DNA from: Deltaproteobacteria bacterium
GTDB lineage: Bacteria > Desulfobacterota > Syntrophia > Syntrophales > UBA2192
Length of the DNA: 10,029 nucleotides
Assembly (NCBI GenBank): GCA_026388445.1
Contig: JAPLJU010000118.1
Span: 1 to 10,029, forward strand
Direction of reading: 5' to 3'
The position numbers and the translations under genes were made by a program. The notes below the pieces were generated by a model that did no database searches, had not been told where the DNA came from, and was given only the letters and a program-made list of their open reading frames with translations. Of this stretch, positions 5,205 through 10,029 are shown piece after piece. The number at the start of each line of letters is the position of its first letter. Position 1 is the first letter of the stretch.

Positions 5205-6848
5205 CTAGAATTTGAAGTTCCCGAAATTGGATTCTTTAATCGGCTGCAGGAGGGCGACCTCGAAGCCCAGGGCCAGGGCATCGCGGCAGTCCTTGAGCGG
5301 CAGCGTCCCGTCGTTGAATAGCCGTGCCTCCATGTAGAAGGGATGAGCCTCCCGGTTGTACTTGTCGACCATCATCTGCTGGAATTTTTTTGCTGCCTCT
5401 TCGTCCATCTCCTCGCCCCGTTTCTTCCGGTTGACACGCTCCAGGCTCGTGAGGATGAAGCCCGCCGTCTCTCCGGACATGACCGACGTCCTCGCCCGCA
5501 TCGTGGCGAAGATGAAAAGCGGGTCGAAGGTCCTCCCGCTCATGCCGAAATTCGCGGCGCCATGATCCGGCCCGATGATCCACTGGATCCTCGGGACCTC
5601 GGTGCAGGCGACGGCCCTGACCATGCCGGAGCCGTACTTGCCGATGCCAGCATACTCCTCGGCCGTCCCCACCATGTAGCCGGGGGAGTTCTGGATGTAG
5701 AGAAGGGGAATCTTCATCGTGGAGCAGCGGATCACCCATTCGATGGCCTTCCGGGCCGAGTCCACGAAGATGACTCCGTTGTTGTTGCTGGCGATGATCC
5801 CGACGGGGATCCCCTTCAGGTGGATCTTCCCGCAGATGACGTTGTCTCCCCGGCCGGGGTTGTAATTACGCTTATACTCGCTGAAATAGCTGTCGTCGGC
5901 GATGGCGGCAAGCACCTCACGGACGTTGATCCCCCGGGCGGTCTCTTTAGGCAGAACCTGATAGAGGTAATCAGCCGGGACCTTCGGCTCAACGGGCTTG
6001 CGCCGTTCTATATGGAGGGTCTGTTTCGGATCAAAGGCCAGAAGCTCTCTCAGCTTCTCGATCCCCTCGTCCTGCGACTTCACGAAGTGATCGGCACCGC
6101 CGGAGATAGCAGTATGGACTCTCGCTCCTCCCAGGTCCTCCATGCTCACCGTCTCCCCGATGGCGGATTTCACCATGGGCGGCCCGCCGAGAAAGGAATA
6201 GGACATCCCTTCAATCATGATGGATTCACAGGCCAGATAGACGATGTAGGCCCCGCCGGCCGTGTTCCCGCCCGTGCTAAGGGTATACTGCTTGAGCCCC
6301 TTCGCCGACATCCGGCACATGTTGTAGAAGAAATGGCCGAACTGGTTCCGGCCGGGGAAGATCCGGTCCTGCATGGGAAGAAAGGCGCCCGCCGAATCGG
6401 CGATGTAGACGAAGTTAAGCCCGCACCGCTCGGCGATCTCCTGGGCCCTCAGGTGCTTCTTGCAGCTGATCGGGTAGTAGGCCCCGGCGCTGACACGACT
6501 GTCGTTTGCGAGGATCATGACCCAGTTGCCGTGGATCTTGCCGATCCCCGTCACGAGCCCGGCGGAGGGGACATCTTTTACCCCTTCGTAGTTGATCCCG
6601 AAACCGGCCCCCCGGCTCAGCTCGAAGAATTCCGTGTCCGGATCGATCAACTGCTTGACGAGCTGACGCGGGGGCTTCTTGCCCTGTTTCGCCAGGCGAT
6701 CATTCTGAACCTGGCCACCAGGGTTGTAGGCCTTCTCCCACAGATCATAGATCTTCTGCTCCTCGGCCAGCCAGTGCTGTCGGTTCTCCCCGTACTCCAT
6801 CTCCTTCTTTTGCTGACGGGTCAATCTTTTTTCGGGTTGATCAGCCAT
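5205..6848 (-). CDS. Acyl-CoA carboxylase carboxyltransferase subunit, methylcrotonyl-CoA carboxylase beta-like
   Basis: A 547-residue cytoplasmic protein with the two crotonase-fold halves of biotin-dependent carboxyltransferases. N-terminal half: VTGIGKIHGNWVMILAND (99-116), AGAYYPISCKKHLRAQEIA (121-139), DSAGAFLPMQDRIFPGRNQFG (151-171), and the NTAGGAYIVYLA oxyanion region (195-206). C-terminal half: PLLYIQNSPGYMVG (381-394), GPDHGAANFGMSGRTFDP (426-443) and a terminal PIKESNFGNFKF. The AYYP and DSxGAxLP signatures, the PGRNQFGHFFYN stretch and the C-terminus match methylcrotonyl-CoA and geranyl-CoA carboxylase beta subunits better than propionyl-CoA carboxylase or glutaconyl-CoA decarboxylase. 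It transfers CO2 from carboxybiotin to an acyl-CoA. The C-terminal glycine-rich loop deviates from the usual GGSYGAGNYGM. AAAGGAG precedes the ATG. It lies between the MaoC gene (73-bp gap) and the lyase gene. No biotin carboxylase subunit is in the window. Confidence 0.88.
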   Translation of the reverse strand: MADQPEKRLTRQQKKEMEYGENRQHWLAEEQKIYDLWEKAYNPGGQVQNDRLAKQGKKPPRQLVKQLIDPDTEFFELSRGAGFGINYEGVKDVPSAGLVTGIGKIHGNWVMILANDSRVSAGAYYPISCKKHLRAQEIAERCGLNFVYIADSAGAFLPMQDRIFPGRNQFGHFFYNMCRMSAKGLKQYTLSTGGNTAGGAYIVYLACESIMIEGMSYSFLGGPPMVKSAIGETVSMEDLGGARVHTAISGGADHFVKSQDEGIEKLRELLAFDPKQTLHIERRKPVEPKVPADYLYQVLPKETARGINVREVLAAIADDSYFSEYKRNYNPGRGDNVICGKIHLKGIPVGIIASNNNGVIFVDSARKAIEWVIRCSTMKIPLLYIQNSPGYMVGTAEEYAGIGKYGSGMVRAVACTEVPRIQWIIGPDHGAANFGMSGRTFDPLFIFATMRARTSVMSGETAGFILTSLERVNRKKRGEEMDEEAAKKFQQMMVDKYNREAHPFYMEARLFNDGTLPLKDCRDALALGFEVALLQPIKESNFGNFKF

Positions 6849-6921
6849 CTGTTAATCTCCTTTCATTCATTGTAAATTTACTTTTTAAGCTCAATCTGCG
6901 CTTCGCCTGATATCCTTCACT

Positions 6922-7386
6922 CTAACTCGGCTTCTTTCCGCAAAATAATTTCATAACAAACGAAACCAATGTCTCGCCCTTCTGGTTCTTGATCTGGTTT
7001 CGGACGGTCAGAATTCCTCTGCCCTTGCCCTTGTCGGTTATGTCGATGACCTCCACCTCGCAATGAATCGTATCACCTATCCTGGTGGGCGCCGTGAAAC
7101 GAACTTCGTCCATTCCGTAAAAGGCAATAAAAGATTTCGGAAGATAACTCGAATACGGCCCCAGCCTGAACGGCAGGACCATACCGATGCTCAAGGTCAA
7201 CATGCCATGGGCGATCCTGCCCTTGAAAGGCGTTTGGGCCGCATATTCTATATCTGTGTGAAGAGGATGCCAGTCACCGGTGAAACCTGCAAAATTCACG
7301 ATGTCCGCCTCTGTGACGGTTCTCGCCGGTGAGGTCACTTTTTCGCCAACGACATAGTCGTCAAGATACATGTACTCTTTTGCCAT
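6922..7386 (-). CDS. MaoC-like (R)-specific enoyl-CoA hydratase/dehydratase
   Basis: A 154-residue single hot-dog-fold protein, the usual length for MaoC/PhaJ-type hydratases. The catalytic hydratase-2 motif is visible as FAGFTGDWHPLHTDIEYA (32-49) with Asp38 and His43 in the D-x4-H spacing, followed by GRIAHGMLT (57-64). It would hydrate an enoyl-CoA, here plausibly the carboxylated enoyl-CoA made by the neighbouring carboxyltransferase, analogous to methylglutaconyl-CoA hydration, though that step is normally carried out by a crotonase-fold enzyme (inference). Position 40 is His where Asn is common. The ribosome-binding site TAGGAGG (complement of 7392-7398) overlaps the stop codon of a CoA-transferase remnant, suggesting an ancestral coupled operon. 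It is the first intact gene of the unit controlled from about 7520-7570. Confidence 0.88.
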   Translation of the reverse strand: MAKEYMYLDDYVVGEKVTSPARTVTEADIVNFAGFTGDWHPLHTDIEYAAQTPFKGRIAHGMLTLSIGMVLPFRLGPYSSYLPKSFIAFYGMDEVRFTAPTRIGDTIHCEVEVIDITDKGKGRGILTVRNQIKNQKGETLVSFVMKLFCGKKPS

Positions 7387-7395
7387 CTTTTCCTC

Positions 7396-7500
7396 CTAAG
7401 TCCATTTGAGTTTTCGCGTCTGCGTCTTAAGCTCGCCACGGAAATCCGGGTGGGCAATGGCGGTCTGTTCGTTGGCGCGTTGTTTCAGGATATTCCCCAG
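7396..7500 (-). pseudogene. C-terminal remnant of an acetyl-CoA hydrolase/CoA-transferase (4-hydroxybutyrate CoA-transferase type)
   Basis: On the minus strand the 34 codons before TAG (7396-7398) encode a tail containing RANEQTAIAHPDFRGELK and ending RKLKWT. The IAHPDFR-x-EL segment is the hallmark C-terminus of the acetyl-CoA hydrolase/CoA-transferase family (Cat1/Cat2, AbfT type). An in-frame TGA (7501-7503) and another at 7513-7515 close the frame upstream, and no other part of a roughly 430-residue transferase can be found in any frame up to 7690, so the gene is deleted. The stop codon overlaps the MaoC Shine-Dalgarno, as expected if it was once the first gene of this operon. Family call is from motif memory. 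Confidence 0.65.
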
Positions 7501-7503
7501 TCA

Positions 7504-7690
7504 AGCCACGTTTCATCTTGTACCATAGCAGTGACTTTTTTTGCACTTGAAACTTATTGATCGATATCAACATGAATATCACTAATTTCAGGTGATTTTT
7601 CCCATAGCCCAGATTCCAGGCCCTGTATGTAGGGCATGTTTGACAAAGCGTGTGGGGGAACGTTGAAAAGCGAGTATGATAAGGGGTTTA
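7504..7690. other. AT-rich regulatory gap upstream of the MaoC-carboxyltransferase unit
   Basis: No gene is visible in any frame. The stretch holds the FNR-type box (7557-7570), a second imperfect inverted repeat ATCAC-N9-GTGAT (7578-7596), and a short GCCCT/AGGGC hairpin (7620-7635) that has no T-tract and so is not a convincing terminator for the response-regulator gene. A possible extended -10 (TGCTATGGT, complement of 7522-7530) lies about 26 bp downstream of the FNR-type box in the minus direction. Confidence 0.5.
7557..7570 (-). promoter_or_regulatory. Perfect FNR/CRP-family operator TTGAT-N4-ATCAA
   Basis: The 14-mer TTGATCGATATCAA is an exact match to the consensus FNR box TTGATnnnnATCAA. 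It lies about 170 bp upstream of the MaoC start codon and upstream of a candidate extended -10, so a CRP/FNR-family regulator probably controls the carboxyltransferase/lyase unit. On the minus strand the box centre would be near -48 relative to a start following the TATGGT hexamer, slightly off the classical -41.5, so the promoter assignment is tentative. Confidence 0.55.
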
Positions 7691-8338
7691 CTATTCTAAA
7701 AAGGTAATACCGTGTTGAATGGCAAACCGTATAAGGCCGGGGATGTCTCTGATTCCTAACTTCTGCATCAGGCGGCTCCTGTAGGTTTCGATGGTTTTAA
7801 CTGAAAGAAAGAGCGTTTCGGCGATTTCCGCACTGGTCTTTCCCTCGACGACTAGTTGAAGAACTTCACGCTCCCTTTGGCTGAGAGTTGCCAGGGGGTC
7901 CGTGCTTCCCTCTGCCTGTTTCAGGTAAGCACCCGCCATCTGGTCCGAAACCTTGGTGCTGAGATAGCGACGGCCGGCGTTGACGGTATAAATTGCGTTG
8001 ACCAACTCGCGACCCGCCGATTCTTTCAGCAGGTAGCCGCTTGCGCCTGCCTTCAGGGACCGCAGAATAGACTCTGACGAAGACTGCATCGAAAGCATGA
8101 TGACCCGGGTGGATGGGCATTCCTTGCAGATCTGCTCCGTCGCCTCGATACCGTTCAGTTCCGTCATAAAGATATCCATAATAACGATGTTCGGTTGAAG
8201 TTTCTTTACTTTTTTTACCGCGTCTCGCCCGTTTGAAGCCTCACCGATCACCTTAATGTTATCGTGCGCTTCCAATAAATACCGGAGTCCGTCACGAACA
8301 ATGGTGTGGTCATCGGCCAAAAATACCGTTGTGCTCAT
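7691..8338 (-). CDS. NarL/FixJ-family response regulator
   Basis: A 215-residue cytoplasmic transcription regulator. The receiver domain (1-120) has the acidic pair Asp9-Asp10, phosphoacceptor Asp55 in IVIMDIFM, Ser83 at the switch Thr/Ser position and Lys105 in YLLKE. The output domain (about 150-210) is a LuxR-type helix-turn-helix: LSQREREVLQLVVEGKTSAEIA, then LFLSVKTIETYRSRLMQKLGI. Its ATG overlaps the stop of the upstream kinase gene by four bases (ATGA), so the pair is translationally coupled and cognate. Target genes cannot be read from the sequence. The AT-rich gap to the MaoC unit contains no obvious terminator, so some read-through into that unit is possible. Confidence 0.95.
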   Translation of the reverse strand: MSTTVFLADDHTIVRDGLRYLLEAHDNIKVIGEASNGRDAVKKVKKLQPNIVIMDIFMTELNGIEATEQICKECPSTRVIMLSMQSSSESILRSLKAGASGYLLKESAGRELVNAIYTVNAGRRYLSTKVSDQMAGAYLKQAEGSTDPLATLSQREREVLQLVVEGKTSAEIAETLFLSVKTIETYRSRLMQKLGIRDIPGLIRFAIQHGITFLE

Positions 8339-9882
8339 AAGGGTACCTCCACCGTCACCTGTGTGCCTTGACCGGTTTTAGATTCGAGAGAAAAACGGCC
8401 ACCGATCACCTCGGCCCGTTCAGCCATGGTCAGGAGCCCCCAGCCGTGATGTTCGCCCGCTTTGTGTACCTCAGCCGGGTCGAAACCAACACCGTCGTCG
8501 ACAATGCTAAGGTTCAACTTCCCCTCAGCCGTGTCTATCTTTATCCTGGCATGCCTGGCTCGAGCATGCTTGCTGATATTGGTCAGTACTTCCTGAACGA
8601 TTCTGAACAAGTTGTTCTCGATGTGGGTTGTGGGTCGAGGATTTATCTCCCTGCCTTCCATGATGACTTCTACACCTGTCCTCATGGAGAAGCGTTCACT
8701 ATACCAGCGTATCGAAGCGACAAGGCCGTAGTCATCCATGTCCGGCGGTCTTAAATCGGCCATCAGACTGCGGGTGTATTCCGTTGTTTGTTCAACCAGG
8801 GTGAGTGAATCCTCCAACAAGCGGGTCTGTACCATTTTTATGCTTTCTTCAGGGAGCATTGATCGAAGAACGTTCAAGTTTATTCCTACAACGGTCAAAT
8901 TTTGTCCCACCTGGTCGTGAAGATCCCGGGCAATCCTTCTTCTTTCAGACTCTTCAGCTTCAGAAAGTTTTGCGGAGAGAAACCGGAGTTGATCGCTTTG
9001 TTTTTTCAGGGTTTTTTCTACCAGTTTGCGCTCGGTGATATCCTGTGTGGTGCCGAACAGCCCCTCGACTTTACCGTCCTGCCCCACTTCGGTTTCCCCC
9101 GTAGTAAAAACATAACGCATGGAGCCATCGGGGCGAAGAATTCTTAACTCCAGCCCGTAGGGCTCTCCCCCGAGCGCCGCCCTCACAGACGTTTCAACCT
9201 TCTGCCAATCATCAGGATGGATGAACTTTTTATGGTCGGCATGGAAAGGGGTTCCCTGGTTCGGCTTCAGTCCGAATATTCGAAACATTTCTTCAGACCA
9301 TACAGACAATTTTGTAATCCGGTTGTAACGCCAGCTACCGATATGTGCCAAGTCCTGTGCCTTTGCCAAATCGGCGGCAATTTGCCTTAAAGCATTGTCC
9401 GCTTTTCTGCGTTCTGTTATGTCTCGACCGATACCGAACCTTCCCGTTGCGCGACCCATCGTATCATATTGGGTCGTTACCAGAAACTCTACCGGGATTC
9501 TTTCCCCGTTTTTATGAACGAGTTCCGCCTCGTACGGTGGTGTATCCTCGCCCCGGATACCTTTTTTAAACCGATCAATAGTGGATTCTTTATACTCCGG
9601 CGCGACAATATATGTGAACGGTTGACCGATCAAATCACGAACTGAATATCCCGTGACTTTTTCGAATCTCGGGTTGACATAAGTGTATGTCCCTTCCTTA
9701 TTGACCATAAAAATAAGATCCAACGTAGATTCAACAAGATTCCGGTATTTTTCTTCGCTTTCCCGCAGGGCCGCCTCCGCTCTGCTGCGTTCCACCTCTG
9801 ATCTTTCTAATTGGGTTCTTGTTTGATGCAATAAGGCAATCTCATCCAGGAGTTGTGGTGTGGTTTTATCTTTATTTCTCAT
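8335..9882 (-). CDS. Soluble PAS-PAS sensor histidine kinase (HisKA_3, NarX/DegS-like)
   Basis: A 515-residue protein without membrane spans, so a cytoplasmic sensor. An N-terminal coiled coil (about 10-48) is followed by PAS 1 (about 46-158, ending GRDITERRK), PAS 2 with PAC (about 175-286, a PAS_3-type IGSWRYN and HPDDW pattern, ending TQDITERK), then the HisKA_3 dimerisation domain with ESERRRIARDLHDQVGQ (phosphoacceptor His322). The HATPase domain has the N box around Asn435 (EVLTNISKHA), G1 at VDDGVGFDP (461-469) and G2 at GWGLLTMAERA (480-490). It phosphorylates the overlapping NarL-type regulator. The ATG at 9882 was chosen because AGAGGAAC precedes it; the frame extends to a TTG at 9966 without a comparable site. 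No haem, Fe-S or flavin ligand motif is evident in the PAS domains, so the signal is unknown. Confidence 0.93.
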   Translation of the reverse strand: MRNKDKTTPQLLDEIALLHQTRTQLERSEVERSRAEAALRESEEKYRNLVESTLDLIFMVNKEGTYTYVNPRFEKVTGYSVRDLIGQPFTYIVAPEYKESTIDRFKKGIRGEDTPPYEAELVHKNGERIPVEFLVTTQYDTMGRATGRFGIGRDITERRKADNALRQIAADLAKAQDLAHIGSWRYNRITKLSVWSEEMFRIFGLKPNQGTPFHADHKKFIHPDDWQKVETSVRAALGGEPYGLELRILRPDGSMRYVFTTGETEVGQDGKVEGLFGTTQDITERKLVEKTLKKQSDQLRFLSAKLSEAEESERRRIARDLHDQVGQNLTVVGINLNVLRSMLPEESIKMVQTRLLEDSLTLVEQTTEYTRSLMADLRPPDMDDYGLVASIRWYSERFSMRTGVEVIMEGREINPRPTTHIENNLFRIVQEVLTNISKHARARHARIKIDTAEGKLNLSIVDDGVGFDPAEVHKAGEHHGWGLLTMAERAEVIGGRFSLESKTGQGTQVTVEVPL

Positions 9883-9988
9883 CTTGTTCCTCTGATGTAT
9901 TTGCCCTTTTGAATATCGCACGCCCGAACCGTTTTTCAGACTATGATAGAGAGAACCGCGCCGCAAGGTTCGGGGTTATTGATTGATC

Positions 9989-10018
9989 ATTGTAACTTGT
10001 ACCACATTCTAAGATAAA
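9989..10018 (-). promoter_or_regulatory. Candidate promoter for the histidine kinase/response regulator pair
   Basis: On the minus strand TACAAT (complement of 9989-9994; 5 of 6 matches to the -10 consensus) lies 18 bp after TTTATC (complement of 10013-10018; 3 of 6). The implied start near 9982 leaves a leader of about 100 nt before the ATG at 9882. The overlapping TTGATTGATCA (9979-9989) resembles but does not match a FNR box. Confidence 0.3.
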
Positions 10019-10029
10019 GTTCTGCCATT

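Noticed and set aside
5144..5281. N-terminal extension of the lyase gene to 5281
   Set aside because: It would overlap the carboxyltransferase gene by 77 bases, reads as Pro/Ser/Arg-rich sequence, and the ATG at 5143 has an excellent ribosome-binding site.
5343..6875. Long plus-strand open frame (510 codons) opposite the carboxyltransferase gene
   Set aside because: It is the antisense shadow of a clearly recognisable carboxyltransferase; its translation is rich in Asp, His, Gly and Pro and shows no family.
7620..7635. GCCCT/AGGGC hairpin as terminator of the response-regulator gene
   Set aside because: Only 5 bp of stem and no following T-tract on the minus strand.
9883..9966. Upstream TTG start for the histidine kinase
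   Set aside because: TTG without a clear Shine-Dalgarno; the ATG at 9882 has AGAGGAAC at proper spacing and begins a sensible coiled-coil N-terminus.
9979..9989. TTGATTGATCA as a second FNR box
   Set aside because: Only one good half-site; the second half and the spacing do not fit TTGATnnnnATCAA.

Overview
The window reads as chromosomal DNA of an anaerobic, probably syntrophic or fermentative deltaproteobacterium (Desulfobacterota, in the neighbourhood of Syntrophus or Smithella). This is an inference from gene content: molybdenum-cofactor synthesis, a SatP/GPR1-type acetate transporter, an acyl-CoA carboxyltransferase with a stand-alone biotin carrier, and a perfect FNR-type operator. GC is moderate and even. 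There is no rRNA, tRNA, CRISPR array or insertion sequence. All genes lie on the minus strand except the leftmost one.

Layout. (1) 1-630, plus strand: C-terminal two thirds of MoaA, cut by the window edge. (2) 677-1901, minus: a rhomboid protease with a C-terminal domain resembling the DnaJ substrate-binding domain, followed one base later by a small DUF2007-like protein. (3) 2121-2773, minus: SatP/GPR1/FUN34/YaaH acetate transporter with a strong terminator. (4) 2774-3578: mostly non-coding, with a 56-residue single-span membrane protein at 3264-3434 and one doubtful open frame. (5) 3579-7570, minus: a transcription unit bounded by an FNR-type box upstream and an intrinsic terminator downstream. 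It holds a MaoC-type hydratase, a methylcrotonyl-CoA-carboxylase-like carboxyltransferase, an HMG-CoA-lyase-like enzyme and a biotin carrier whose C-terminal half does not read cleanly. The leader contains the last 34 codons of a lost acetyl-CoA hydrolase/CoA-transferase. (6) 7691-9882, minus: a NarL-type response regulator overlapped by a soluble double-PAS histidine kinase.

The most interesting unit is (5). CoA transfer (now lost locally), hydration, biotin-dependent carboxyl transfer and Claisen-type cleavage are the steps of leucine/isovalerate or acyclic-terpene catabolism (3-methylcrotonyl-CoA or geranyl-CoA type). However, no biotin carboxylase is present, the lyase lacks the catalytic cysteine of HMG-CoA lyase, and the biotin carrier is broken or unusual. 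The substrate therefore cannot be assigned, and the unit may be a variant acyl-CoA carboxylation/cleavage route or one that is decaying. The rhomboid-J-domain fusion is the second item worth attention.
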